Origin: Lasioglossum baleicum
Lineage: Eukaryota > Arthropoda > Insecta > Hymenoptera > Halictidae
Length of the DNA stretch: 64,000 nt
Assembly (NCBI RefSeq): GCF_051020765.1
Contig: NC_134929.1
Span: 20,180,635 to 20,244,634, forward strand
Reading direction: 5' to 3'
Every line of letters starts with the position of its first letter. Positions within the stretch are counted from its first letter, which is position 1. The notes below the pieces were generated by a model, which was not told where the DNA came from, did no database searches, and saw only the letters and a program-made list of their open reading frames with translations. A program made the position numbers and the translations under genes. Of the stretch, positions 33,601-46,622 are shown piece after piece.

Positions 33601-35565
33601 CGCTTAACCACCTAGCCGTTAAACGCGTCCTGGAATCGGTTAACGCGCGATTCGCTTGTTACGAAATCGCTCGTGACATTGGCCGTAGCACTGCCACCGT
33701 TTCCTTACCCATCCTTTCAAGACACGGAGGTTCTGTACGCGTTTAGGTCAATTTATACTATCCGTACAGAAGCTGTAGAAATATCAGAAGAATTGAAGAA
33801 ATTTTTACGAAGATGAATTTACACGTAGCTCCTGTTTCTTGCGTTTGATGTAGAAACAAAAATCCACTGATCGCAGTTCTGTATTTTCGAATAGTGCAAG
33901 AAACTAATTCGACTTTTAGTTTCAGGGAGAAATCCAAGAAACATTGAACATTGTTGTTCAAGAAAGAACATGCATTGTTAGTTTTTGGTAAGTCATGAAA
34001 TGAACAATTTTTATTCATGTTCTATTTTCATGAAATTGTACTACAACGGCAACTTTAAACGTTTATCCTTCCTCAGATCCAGTGACCGTAGCCAAGCAGA
34101 TTTTCACGAGACCTCCTGACGGGCTAATTTAATCCGTGACCCGTGATGGAGCGGGTTAAATGGCGGAGGGGTCAACCGGCCGCTAATTTTCTTAACAGAT
34201 GGTACGCGCACCGCTCGACCCCGAAACCGCGTGCGTGGCTGCTGCAAAAGTTGCCTTCGGCCCCTCTCAGGGACTCCGAAAACAACTGTTTCAAACCCCT
34301 GTGTAAGTATTCTAATTAAAACTGCCATGGGAAACCGACATTATTAATAAGAGCACGATTTCTGCTTCGTTTTTCTGCTGTGTCAGGCCATAATTCTTGT
34401 TATCCGAAAAAAGCAGGGAAGAAGAAGAGAAAAGACATTCTCTTGAAGAAGGAAAGATGTACACCTAACCCTTGCCCGGCATATCTAACAAAATTTTCAA
34501 TTTACATCGTCTCACATTATCCTGATGAACCATCCTCAAATTATCCTTCCACCAGAAGGCAAAGCACCCGCATAAGAGCTCTCACCTTCGACCCTTACTA
34601 TCAAGAGAGGCAAAAGAGGAGAACAGAAAAAGAAGAAGAGCAAAGATGCTCTCGCTCTGTAACCTAACAGTCTCCAGCCTAGAATCTTCATAGCCTAAAA
34701 GTCTTACCCTGAAGAAAGACAAGTCTCCAGGGTCTCGCCTTCAATCCTCGCTGTCCCAGAGCAGAAAAAAAGGAGAAGAAGAAACGCTGTTCCGCGAGAG
34801 CACAGTTTCCTCGTAGCACCGCGAATGTTGGCAAAATAGAATCAACGGGAGGTAGAGCGACAAGAGGCTCGGCGCGAGAAGAGGCTCATACTACTCGGCC
34901 ACGAAAGAGAAGCTTCCTCCAGGAAGATTTATGCGGGTCGAGCGAGAGGTCGTCGGCTGGCAGCGTCTCTCCTGGCAGGGGGTTTCCCGCATTGTTGCTA
35001 ATTGCGCGTCTCGACGGTGAAAACGCCGCCCTGGTGGTCCATTATGCTCCCGAGACTATGGCCGGCGCGTCGATGACGGTGTGCCTAAGTACTCTACGCG
35101 CCACCTACGACCCGCTGAAGGCCGTCAACGACAATAGCACCGTCTATGCCTTTACAGCGGTTGTCTCTGCGGGAAAACGAGGCTAGAACCCGGCCGAGTA
35201 ACGAAAACACGTCATTGTTCGTTTTATGGCATGTTTTGGCACTTTTATGGACCCATGGATGCCCCGGTCACCGCAACCACGGGTCCTCGGCTGGGGTCCG
35301 GTAATAACGACGGGTACTTTATGCTTCTTTTGTGTCTTTCACTCGGGACCCAGAAATCGTAAGCTATATTCGATTGAAGAAATTATCAGCTGAAGCAGGA
35401 AACAGACAAAATGCTTTTCAAAGAATTTTTGAACGGCAAAGAAATTGTTGTTGGCAATCTTCTTCATCGATAGAAGTACTAAAAAGTGCTATAATAGCTT
35501 GCTACACTACTAGAATTTATTTACGACACTTTCACACGGCAGTAAATAGCATATTCTCTTATATT
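27621..35565. other. Non-coding stretch
   Basis: No coding exon recognised. TIR-element ends occur near 31146 (GTGGATTTTTATGG) and 31795 (TAGACTCAGGATTTTATGC). GC-rich purine blocks occur around 29.65-30.1 kb and a CT/GA block around 33.44-33.56 kb. Nothing else stands out. Confidence 0.45.
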
Positions 35566-35730
35566 TAGACTGCAGATCTTTATGCAAAAGAAAAATTGTT
35601 GTCACCAATTGCGAGAAACAGCAACTATTATATAATAGACGTATTTTTTATTCTTTAACAATCTCAATAAGTTGAAGACGATATATTGACGTTCTTAAAT
35701 TCTTTTATAGATGTGAAAAATCAGCGTCTA
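35566..35730. mobile_element. TIR element with decayed right end
   Basis: Left end TAGACTGCAGATCTTTATGC at 35566, then the family interior (AAAATTGTTGTCACCAATTG, CAATCTCAATAAGTTGAAG). The probable right end, reverse complement TAGACGCTGATTTTTCAC, finishes at 35730. No matching duplication. Confidence 0.5.
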
Positions 35731-36459
35731 TCATTTTAGCAATATTTCTTTTAAATGTCGGTGGCTTCATTTTTCAACAAATAAATTTTTTCAACGGACG
35801 CTCATATAATTTCTTCGATTGTATTATATAATTTTGCCAAGTGCAGTGGGCTTGAGAGTACGTCATTTCCGATTTCGATCGAATAACCTTTTCCGGGTGT
35901 AGCAGGCTTGACGGGCCGTCATCCATCGCGATCAGGGTGATTTCGTGGGGGCGGCATCGGATACCGGAAAGAGGAAAGGTCGAGTCGATGAAAACGATTC
36001 ATTGTCTCGTTCACGGTTGCGTTTTGGGTTACCCACCACGACCTCCGTCGACCGCGAAGGCCACGCCACACCGAGACTGCATATTCGAGCGCAATCGATG
36101 CAGACAGTTCGCAAAAAAAGCCCCCGGAACGCAGGATGCACCGCGTTGCAATCGCAGCTGTGAATCAAACGGGCCGGGGCTTCAACGATTCCGGTCGCGA
36201 CTGCCATTAGCTCTTAATTGGTCCGGTGATTTACGAGGCGGCTTAATATCTCACTTTACATAGTGCCATTTTTCTCGACGAGCTATTTTATTGTTCTTGT
36301 CAAATCATGCGAAGCAATTACTGTTTTATTTGTGAGTAAGTTGTATAGTTGGAGGTACACCTTTCATTCAAAGAGACCAAAAAAATTGTACATCGAGTTT
36401 CAGGGTATCGTAAAGGGCAAAGTTCATTCCTCAAATGAATATGCTGTTTTGTACAATTT

Positions 36460-36500
36460 ATACAGACAATTTTTTCTTTCGCATAAAGATCCGCAGTCTA
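36460..36500 (-). mobile_element. Solo TIR-element end
   Basis: GCATAAAGATCCGCAGTCTA at 36481-36500 with the family subterminal sequence (AATTTTTTCTTTC) before it. I found no partner end nearby, so it is a truncated copy. Confidence 0.55.
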
Positions 36501-39500
36501 TAGTGAAGCACCATCGTGTGTTCTTTGCTAACTATCTGAGCAGGATGACTTCAACTGTGTTTCACACGAGTTAAACAGATTATAATGATTTCCGTTTTCT
36601 CGTTGCGAGTCCCAGGGCCGAGATCCGTGGGGCCCGTGGTCTCCCGGGTCCCGAAAGCAACCGTTAAAGCATCGTCACTCAGCTCACGGATTCGTGTGCA
36701 CCGGTTGGCCGAGGAAAGTCCGTGGATTCCCACGTGGGACGCGAGTCGAAGGATGCGGGCCGAAAATATGCAAATTCCCGTGCGTGTAACCGGGACGCGA
36801 TTCCTCAACCTGCCCCGACTGGCTGCCTCCGGTTTACCCACTTGCCATAACGTCGACAGAGAGAGAAAGGGAGACAGGACCCTCCTCTCTCTCTCTCTCT
36901 TTTTGCCGAGCATAGAGAGTCATTACCATACGTGACCATAAATGAAACCTGTCTCTTGGAACAACCCCCTCTGTGGCACAATGGAACAATCACGGGAACG
37001 GGACACAAAAGGGTCGCCTATCCGTCGTCCTTTTCTCCGCGTGGACATGCATATGCATCGGGCAAAGGGCTTTCCTTCGATTCCCTTCACACGTGCCCCG
37101 TTATCCTTCCTCGTTCGAGACGAGGATAACGCAACGGTCCTGCGACAGGATACCGGTTCCTCCTGTATCCCGGACCGGGACGATTCGTCCTGGCCCGGGA
37201 CTAGTGCCAGCACCTTTTGTCTACCGGAGATTAGGAACGTGAAACTGACTCCAGAAAGGACGGATCTAACGGATCAACAGGCCCAAGCTCGTAGGCGATC
37301 GCCTTCCTGCCCGATTCAACGTCGTTTTTTACCTTCTTCCGCAACGGACGATCCGCTTTCGGGACCACCTTTTGACTACCGTACTGGGAGAGTGGAAGTA
37401 CGTTAAGGTTTCTGATAGAGGTTCTATCCATAGTTGATGATCGGACGTTTTGGGGATGGTCTAACGGACCGCGGTCAGGGTCAGCTGGGGATCGTGGTTG
37501 GGAGTTTCGAAAAAATCGGTTGGGTAGGATTTCTTTTCTAGAGGAACTTGTTTGAGCTCTGTCAGAGATTTTGGTGGAACTGTAGATGACGCACACACAC
37601 ACGTCGCTGTGGATGTGAATTCTGTACGTTGATTGCGTGTTTGTGATATGATGTAGTACTTCATGAATTTATGGAAGAATTGTACACCTTCGACTAGATC
37701 TTGTGGAAAAGGATCTTATAATATCTTCTACAGTTTTCAGTGTTAATCCATGTAGACTTTAGACCTTAGACTAGATCAGTCAGAATTCCGTGGAATTTTC
37801 GTTATAAATGTGATCGAGGATGTTTGGAAATAATGCATTCGCACTCTAGCCCTTTAGAATACGATATTCCATTTTAATTTCCAACGTTTTCACACTCTTG
37901 GATTTCAGTGTTTACTGTTAACTCATCTAGACCCGAGAGTCACTCTCGACACTCTCGAATCACTTGAGAAATATCGAGAGCATCTCGCCGAGTTTTCCTG
38001 GCTTCAGCAATGAATCCGACGCTGTTAGCATTCCCACATTTTCCGACAGGCTGACTCTGGACCTCGTTCGAGACAAACATTTCAGAAACGTGACAATCGG
38101 CGGTCGAAGGGGTCCGGTACCCTCTATTCTGGCTGCTCCTCGTCCAAACAATCTCCGCCGGCATTTTCCTCGGGCTGTTTTGCCAAGTCGTACGGATCTG
38201 TCCCCCGTGTTCCAGCGAGACCAAAAATAGGGGGTGACAAACGCGGTGTCGTCGCGTTCGTGAGACTCGGTGCGTCGCGACAATGACGATCGTCGTTCGG
38301 ATAAAAGGGAAAATTCGGGGCCCCTATGGCATACAGGGTATTCTGGAGTCCATGGGGGGGAGCTGGGTCGCCGGGGATAATGCCCCCATGCTCCCAGGGA
38401 TGGGATTATCTCGGGTCAGGTAGGACAGGGAGGAGTCTCCGGGTTCTAGGGCCCGATTCGGTGCATCGCAGCTAACAATATGACCCGCGAGGGATGCGCA
38501 ACTCAATAGGGATTGCGTAAAAATCGGTGCGGCTCGTTGAAAGAGTGTGGGAGTCTGCGGATCGAGGGGGCGGGCAGACCCTGTTCCGGCTCTAACGTAC
38601 TTTTTCGACGTGTCCCCGTTCGCAAACGGCCACCGGAAGACACGAATCACGGATTCGGGGTTCGACACCTGCGGCCCGGACCGATCCGCCGTGAGAAGAC
38701 GGCGTATGGATCCCTCGTAATCGTACTGCGAATCGAATCGGCGCTGTTTTGCCAGTCTCTGATACAAACCGTGTAAAAAGAGAACCAGAGAAACAACAAA
38801 TAAACTAATCATTTAATCCTTCGGAGTCCAACAGATGCAGCCTGACAAAAATCAGCTGCGTCGTGTAAACGAGATTACCAATTCTCTCCACTTAACTAGT
38901 CAGCCAAAATGTATAGATTATTAAAAACCTTCCTGTGTCTAACATGTTTGCACGAATTCTCATTATGAGACTGTAAATTAATATATTGGCGAGTAAAGAA
39001 TGGACATTCAGAGAAATTTTGTGATGTTTTTAGAGGAACATTAACACAAGGGTTAATCTAAAACCTCTAACAAAGAGTACCACCTCTCTAAAGAATACCT
39101 TCACTGCTTCCCCAAAATTCAGCTCCCACTTGAAGTTCAACCAAGACGCCCAAACAAAAACGAACGAATCAAAATATGTTTCCAAAAGAAGTACGTATCA
39201 AGAGTGAGACCGAAGGCGACCCTGGCAGGGCAGGAATACGAAAGTAGATCCGCGTGTGTGTTTCGGAGACACGAGGCTGGTATCGCTTTCCGCTTTTGGT
39301 CGTTTCTTTCCTCTTGTCTTATCTCGAGGAGGGTCTAGGTCGAGCGTAGAAGGGAACAGGGGCGCCCCCCTTTGTCAATCTTCATTAATTAAACCGAGGT
39401 GAAGCGAAGAGAACAGTCTCGTTCTTGGACTTTCGAATCTAATCCGACGGCGGGACCCCTCGCGACGTACTGTATCTCTGATCGAGAGAAAGAGAGAGGG

Positions 39501-40398
39501 ACAGTCCCGGATATCGTGATAACCAAGGACGTCTCGGATGCGCTTCGCGTGAGTCAATCGATCGGTAAAACCCTCGATCACTCAACTACTTCGATCAACA
39601 TAACACGTTCGTTCCCTGGTAATTAATCGGAGCTATGGATTCCATGAAACGATCCGTTTCGTTACACATAACAATGCCAGGCGCCCAGAGAGAGAGAAGG
39701 TATTATAATTTGCACGCGTTTGGTCGAACACTCGTATACCGCGAAACATTTTAAAAGGCGATTCGTCCTTCGGAACCTTTCCCACGTTTAGGGAACTGGT
39801 TTCAGAAGTCCACCGGGGCTGTCTTTTCGTGGAACCTTCGCGGGACAATCGATAAATCCCCCGGAGATCTCGATCGAATCGATCGTCCTCCGAGACGTCG
39901 CGAGAAACGACTTCGATCGACGCGAACTCGAGCTTTGAGTGGTCCTATGCTCTAATTTAGTATCTGTTTGACCCTTGGCTGGTGTCAGTGGGTTTCTCGT
40001 GATCCACAGTTGATTTTCTCAATGCTAGATAATTTACCCCACTTTTCCGTATTTTTTTTAGCACGAGGTCTTTGTGTACTGTGCTTAGATGTTGGCCTTG
40101 TTGTTCAGAGCTTCAACGAAAACCCATGTCACAAAATTTAAAAGAAGAATTTCTGATATCGAGACATTATTAATTTTTCAATTTCGTTTCTACTTTGACT
40201 AGTCTATAAACAGACTCGCAAATGTTCTATACAGATTACAGAAATTTATCAAGGCCGATTAAATGTATTTGGACCCGTTTCCAGGTTGAACCTCATTTAC
40301 GATTCGCAGCCAATCACTAACGACACTGTAAATATTTTTCTTCTTCACGGTAGACACCTAATTCAGACCCTGTTATTTACCCATAATCGATTGATACC

Positions 40399-40634
40399 AT
40401 TAACACATTTGCTCCGTATAACGTACTATATATGAGTTTTTACGTTCTTCACACTTCCGTCTTCAAATAAATTCATAAAACGTTACAAGCTGTTTAATTT
40501 CTCTTCACATACTTCCGGAGTTGGACGTATTCATTTGTTGTATAAATATACCGATTTTCTTAATATAACTTTGGAAAATTCCGCAGATTCACCAGGCACC
40601 TGTGTCAGAAATAACGCGGCGCAAATGTGTTAAT
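40399..40634. repeat. 14-bp inverted repeat bracketing about 208 bp
   Basis: ATTAACACATTTGC at 40399-40412 is exactly inverted at 40621-40634. The size fits a small TIR element; I saw no clear target duplication. Confidence 0.45.
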
Positions 40635-41615
40635 AACACTGCAATAATGTTACTTTCTCAAGATAGAAATCTACCATCGGTTTATCAATCTATCAGTGCA
40701 ATTTTTGACACACGCCGGTTCAACGGAGCTTCAGGTCCAAATTAGGCGACCCTCGATTAATTCCCACAAAAGCACTTTTACTTCAACATTTACAAACCCA
40801 GCAATCTCAGACGCTCGTTTGGCCTTTTAACAGTCTTAACGTTAAAGGAACTCAATTAACACTCGCAAATTCATTTATTCAAAAAGTTAACATCCGAGAC
40901 ATTTATAAAATATTTTCTACGAATCCTCGCTCACTGCCGAAACTCACTCGAAAAAACCACTCAAGGGAGCTAAGCTCGCGTCCGAAGTCGATCTCACATT
41001 ATCGTTACATAATGCACACGTTGCACCGAGCAAGAGCGGTGGCGTGTTTACACGGCTGATTACGGCGCATTCGCATTGACATTCCGGTATCCACAGGCCG
41101 GTGTTTACAAACGGAAGAAAACCGGTGCTCGAGAAGTTCCGCGTGGCCTCGGGTTCGGAAGGACGATCGCGATCTTCACAGGAAAACAGTGGAAACTCAC
41201 CAATGACTAGTGGTGTTGATCGCGGTTATTCCGTTTCCCTGGCACATGGGCTAGCGACAAAATCCGGTGGTAGTCACTGGACAGTTAGACAGATCCTCCT
41301 CGATGTAACCGATCGATCGATTAGGCTTTCGGCCGCATATCCGGCCAGTTGGCGACCGGTGGTTCTGACGCGTGGTGTTTTTTGTCCGGCGACCACGTGC
41401 TTCCGGAGAACGAGGCTGGATCCGCGGAGGATCGTGGATCGATGGTGATCTCGTGGCTTCGTCAACTTTGTCTGGATCCTCCGGTTAACGGCGATTTCAC
41501 GGAGACACGTGCGCGCACACGACAGACAGCACTGGGACAAGACTCGAAAGGAACGTTGATGACAAACTGCGAGAGAGAGGAAGCGACTATAGCAGACAGG
41601 AAGAGGAAGAACAGA

Positions 41616-41674
41616 ATAGTAGTAGTAGTAGGAGGAGGAGGAGGAAGAAGAAGAAGAAGAAGAAGAAGAAGAAG
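41616..41674. repeat. Compound trinucleotide microsatellite
   Basis: AGTAGTAGTAGG passing into GGAGGAGGAGG and then about ten AGA units. Simple repeat. Confidence 0.85.
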
Positions 41675-42109
41675 AGCAGCGTGAGTCACGGGTAAGTCGA
41701 AGTCTGAATCGAACCGCCACTTTCCAAGGATGCTCGGTTCGAACTGAGAGCACCAAGAGGTTCCTCGCGAGTCCCTGCCTCGGGTGTGGGTTTTCGGTTC
41801 GTTTTTCCCTTTTTTTCCCTCCGTCTCCGTCTTCCTGCGGCGACCCTCTCTCTTCCCCTACGTGGGTCTCGTGGCCGCGATCTCTCTCTAAGGTCTCCTG
41901 TCTCGCTCCAGCGAGATCAGGCGGTCCTCGTCCCTCTTTGGACACTCTCTCGTCAGGGCCGACGATGGTGCCGTGTTCGTGGGCCCCCAGGGCCCCTGGG
42001 AGGCGGTCGTCGGTCGACTAGAGTGGGGGAACCCCTAACCTAACATAACCCGAACCCAACAGCCCCCACCATCTCACACCCTCAACCCTTATCCCCTCCT
42101 AGCTTCGAC

Positions 42110-42570
42110 TCTCGCCGTCTTTCTCCTCTATCGGCGCTCTCTCCTCTTCTTCTCCTCCTCTCCTTATCGTTCTCTCCAAGCCTCTCTCTTCCTCCTCGGC
42201 TCGGTATCTTCCTCTTTCTCTGCACTTGAATCTCTCTCTCTTCGCCCTTGTTCGCTCTTTGGGTCTTCGCGTTCTTCTCTTTCGCTTTTCCTCCCGCTCT
42301 ATCTGCCCCTTTCTCTATCTTTGGATCTTCGAATGTCCTCTTGCTCTCTTAGTTTGTGTGTACTTCGTCTTTCTCTGTATTTGGATCGTTGGATCTTACT
42401 CTTTTGCACTCTTGCAACTCTCTCTCTATCTTTGGATCTTGCGCTTTTAATTTCTTGTTCTTCCTCTTTCCCTACATTTGAATCTTTCGATGTTCCTCTT
42501 TCTCTTTCTCTTTCTATACCGTTATATCTTTCAACGTCGCTGTCTCTGTCTTTGACTCTGTCTCTGGCTC
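42110..42570. repeat. Polypyrimidine minisatellite
   Basis: About 450 bp of almost pure CT-rich sequence in which the phrase CTCTATCTTTGGATCTT and variants return every 45-65 bp (near 42313, 42380 and 42432; TTTGAATCTT variants near 42228 and 42476). It creates long spurious Leu/Ser frames. Confidence 0.55.
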
Positions 42571-43069
42571 TTTCTCCGTGGATCCACGGATCACTCCCGC
42601 TCAGCCTTAGGTCGCAGGTAAGCAACCGAGGCGTTTCTACTCCTGTCGCGTGTACCGATCGCGATGCAGCTGCGACCACAGGAGCGCCTCTCGATCGGCC
42701 TCCTCTTCTTCTTCGTCCTCTTCGTCGTCTTCTGGTTCGCCTTCCTCCTCCGGTCTACTCGATGAATCATTTATCCGGCGAACTATTTTTCGCGATACCG
42801 GTGCGCCGGGAAGGGGAACATGGCAATTACAGGCAATTAATGGAAACGTTGCGCCGCGAACGATCGAGAGTAAAACGCGCACGGAGTTGCTTGATTAATA
42901 ACAACCACGCTGGAAAACTGATCCGTTCGAGCGACAATCGCGTCGATCACTGTCCGGGACCTACCACGGAGATCGTTGCTCGATCGGATGGCGCTTTCAC
43001 TGGATAATTTTGCGTGATTCTGACCGGGTGTTCTTTCTTTTTTTTTTTGAAATTGTGGTCGCCGAGTGA

Positions 43070-43217
43070 ATCACGACGAAGTGTTAACATGCAAAATAGG
43101 AATTGTCTCCATCAATTGTGAGACATAGGAGCCAAATAGAAATTTGTTTCTTCCTTTAATAATTTCAAACCGTTGATAATTGGAATTCTTTATAAAATGC
43201 ATAAAATCCACAGCCTG
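43070..43217. mobile_element. Degenerate TIR element
   Basis: Right end TGCATAAAATCCACAGCCTG (to about 43218) and interior words AATTGTCTCCATCAATTGTG and TAATAATTTCAAACCGTTGA match the family. The left end is eroded to AACATGCAAAATA. Confidence 0.5.
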
Positions 43218-43259
43218 ATAAGAATGATTGTTAAGAAAAATTGCCTGCAGTACATGTTC

Positions 43260-46200
43260 GTTACCATTTCTTTTTCATGATCCACAGCTGGGTATTCCTT
43301 AAAAGATTATTCAACAGTAAGTTTCAGACAGGAACTAACAATAAATATTTTTAAAAGAAGACTTTTGAATTCTTCTTCGACGTGGATTAAGAATTTCGCG
43401 ACCCAATATTGTACAAATTCGAGAATCGATGAAAAATGTGTCAGATTGATGCACGACGAACGGAAGAGGATTAATTACATTCTAGGCCCCCCATAAGAGC
43501 CTCGTTTCCCGTAGAAAAAGATACGACGTCGATCGGGGGTGCGGAAGGGGGCGGTTTCCGCGTGGTCGCAGTGAAAGAGTTATTGCGTCCGAGCAATAGC
43601 GTTCTTTTTCGAGCTCGGTAGTAATATATTCGTACGGGAGCCCCGCTCCTCGCACGCACACGATCATTCTCTCTCTCCCGAAGAGATGCCGGGAGAGAAA
43701 GAGAGCGAGAGGAAGAGAAGCCAGAGAGAGCGGGGAATAAGAAAGCTCCGAGAGGGACTCCCACAGGGCAACCCACACGAATCGAACGAGGCGAAGGGAC
43801 ATCGCCTTGTTGCGTCCGCTGCACACAGTGCACCGTGCACTGTGTTGCATCGCACACCCGGAGCGTAACGGAATCGGTGGAAACTTTATTCCGGTGCATT
43901 GTGATCCGAACGTTGCGTTCACCATGATCCCCTAATTTTTTCAGACAACAGAACTTCGTAAAAAATGCAGCATCTCCTTTTCAATTACATTATATCAATC
44001 AATCAATCAATTAACAAATAGCGTGTCAAGGAACAAGTCTCAATTTTAATTCATCGCTTTGTAATTCATTGAAAAAGGGATGCTTCACTCGTGAGAAAAA
44101 CGACTACCTAGTACACTTATAAATTAAGTCGATACTGATAGTTAAAACTATACAATAACAACGTAATATACATTTGTACTTACCACTTACAAAAATATTT
44201 TGTCAGTTATTCGAAGCACTAAGAAGTTTTTATACTTCTGTTACGCGTAAATAATACGGGTTCTTCGAAATGAGGTTATTTGCATAGGTGAAAACGATGT
44301 ACATGGCAACCGAGAAACAATTGAGTTAATAAATGCATATGCACTTGACCCTTCCCCGAGTTTCCTATTGTTTACTTTCCTGATTCCCTAATCAATTTGA
44401 CAAGTTAGAGAATTGGGGATCAGATGAGGGTTAAAAAGATCATATTTTCGAATACTCTAAATATCTACTCTAAAACGAGTTGGTACAATTTAAATATGTT
44501 TCATCTACTAACAATTTGTATTTTGCATAAAGATCCGCAGCCCAGTCGTCACTTCTCCCAAGCATGATTCAGTACTCCGAGGAAAATAATCATTTTGTAC
44601 GGATCAGATCTTTTTCGGAAGTGTTAGGAACATCATATGAAAAATCGTGGTGTTGCTCAGCCAGCTTGTTTTTCCTCGTAGTGACGTACGACTGGCTCTT
44701 TGTATGCGCGATGGAGAGTTTTCGTTGCACGGTGTCCCCTCGCGTTGTCGTCGAGCGGGAATTTTAAGGAGGATCTTAACGAGCGGCCGCCCTTCCGGCC
44801 GACTCTAATAGGAGATTTTCCAGCGGGTTCCTTTGGAAAAATTACCGTCAGGTTGAACGAACCAAGACACTTCTGTAGACCGAGCTCAATCGGAACGATA
44901 TATCCGGAGAAAACGTAGGCAGACCTGCCCCCTGCTTCGAGCACGCCTCGCGATGCGTACGATGCGCTCCGCCGAGTGCATGCTCCCGTCTGACCGGCTC
45001 CGATCGCTATGCAACTGTCTGCGTGCGTGCATCACGCTAACACTTTGGGATTTAACAGTGTAGTCTAGTTTCTGATTGACGTAAGTTGGGGTTCTCCGGT
45101 GACATTGATAATTGATGTCACACTCGTTGTTGTGGATGATATAGGGGTTGCTGGGGTAAGATGGACAGCTTTTATTGCTGTATATGAACTTTTCGGAAAA
45201 ACTTATAGAATCATTCAGTGACACGAACTGATTCAAGTGGAGCTTTTCTAGTTCGTTGTTACTAGACAGCGGATCTTTATGCATTTATAGTAAAATTGCG
45301 GGGATGAAATTCAAAATTGTTGAAATATTTAAAAAATTGAAGATGTCAAGATATCATTAAGGGAAGAAATAACATTCCCAAGACAATTATTATTTTACAT
45401 ACAGTTCCGCAGTCTAGTTATTACTAATAGCAGAATCCTACCATGGCATAACAAAGAACATGTATGTCTGTGAATTCCTGTGGTTCCCAGTGTCCCGTAA
45501 AATTTACAGGAAAATATTTCAAATGCGAGTATCCGTTATCTAATCCATTGAAGATTAAAAACGGCCTATTAGTAATTCCCAGATGAGGTCATCTCCAGTT
45601 TCAGTCTAAATCGAGAAAGAACCATCGATCATTTCCGTGTCGAGTGATACTCTACGGAAATCGGACGGTTCTCGATATTTCTCCTTTCGTTCTTCTTCGC
45701 AAACGCTGTTGTATGTGTTTCGCGAGTCGTGTTCCATCGGCCGGACTCGATCACGTCGACTAGGCTCGAAGTCGATTTACGCGATCGATAACGTACCGTT
45801 AGCCGCCTCGGCGCGGCGGATCGTCCGCCCGACGATCGCGTTTATTTGTTTATTTCAGTCGGATCGGAAGGCTGGATCTCCGGAGCAGTTTCCAGATCGA
45901 TCCGAAGGGGATCGAGGAGAATCTCTCTCCCTCTCTCTTGCCCCCCTTTTTATACATCGGAGCATTTGTCATTCGCGAGGCAACGACGGAGATTTATTCC
46001 GGCTCGGGGCCCGTTTCACGGCGCGGCCGCATCCTCGCTGACAAAACCGAAATTTATCTCTGCCGTGGAGCGTTGTAAATTACCAGACGACCGGCCGCGT
46101 ACCTTCGGCCACGCCTAGGAAGCTAATCTTTATTCAATAGTCCCGCGGTAATACCTTTTAAGGGCACCCCACGCGTGGCGCTCTTCTTGCGACCGATACG

Positions 46201-46300
46201 ATCGTCAAATTCGATCTCGTTGCCACCGGCGACGAAAGAACGATCTGGAAAGGACTTCGAAATTGTCGGGCGAACTGCCAAGACCAGGCCCGGGTTTCAT
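43260..46300. other. Non-coding stretch with TIR-element pieces
   Basis: No coding exon recognised. It includes a solo element end at 44524-44541 (GCATAAAGATCCGCAGCC), a complete element at 45263-45416 and an ATCA tetranucleotide run at about 43995-44010. Confidence 0.45.
45263..45416. mobile_element. TIR element, 154 bp, with 8-bp target duplication
   Basis: Left end TAGACAGCGGATCTTTATGC; right end reverse complemented TAGACTGCGGAACTGTATG. Flanks GTTGTTAC (45255-45262) and GTTATTAC (45417-45424) match at 7 of 8. Shortest complete copy. Confidence 0.8.
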
Positions 46301-46304
46301 ACAA

Positions 46305-46622
46305 TTCGAAATATTGGCCGTCCCTCTCCCCTAAGGTCCTCGATCCTCGCCCACGTTGATCCACTCAGGAATTGGTGAACAGACGAATCAGTTTTATAAA
46401 CTTCGAGAAATTGACCATTCCTCCTTAGGGTCCCTGATCCTCGCCCACCTTGGTCTGTTGTTGGTCACTCAAGAAGTTCCCGAAAATTACCATTGCCCCC
46501 TTAACTTCGATTCTCGCCCACGTTAGCCTGTTCTGATTTTGGCTGTCGAAAATTGGCGAGCGGATCACGGTTTTATAAAACTCAAGAAATTGACCATTAT
46601 CCCCTTAAGGTCCTCGATTTAC
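46305..46622. repeat. Degenerate tandem repeat, units about 77-105 bp
   Basis: The block GAAATTGACCATT...CCTTAGGGTCC...GATCCTCGCCCACGTTG returns at about 46308, 46407, 46484 and 46586, and the side phrase CAGTTTTATAAACT/CGGTTTTATAAAACT at two of them. Three and a half divergent units. Confidence 0.6.

Larger units (their letters stand above)
36501..42060. other. Non-coding stretch
   Basis: No coding exon recognised. It contains a 14-bp inverted repeat at 40399/40621, a GTA/GGA/GAA microsatellite at 41616-41674 and CpG-rich blocks; otherwise nothing I can name. Confidence 0.45.

Noticed and set aside
34992..35186. 64-codon plus-strand frame starting MLLIARLDGENAALVVHYA
   Set aside because: Coding-like composition but short, with no splice partner and no recognisable family; noted only for comparison with related genomes.
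42321..43007. 228-codon Leu/Ser-rich plus-strand frame
   Set aside because: Produced by the polypyrimidine minisatellite; no motif or splice support.
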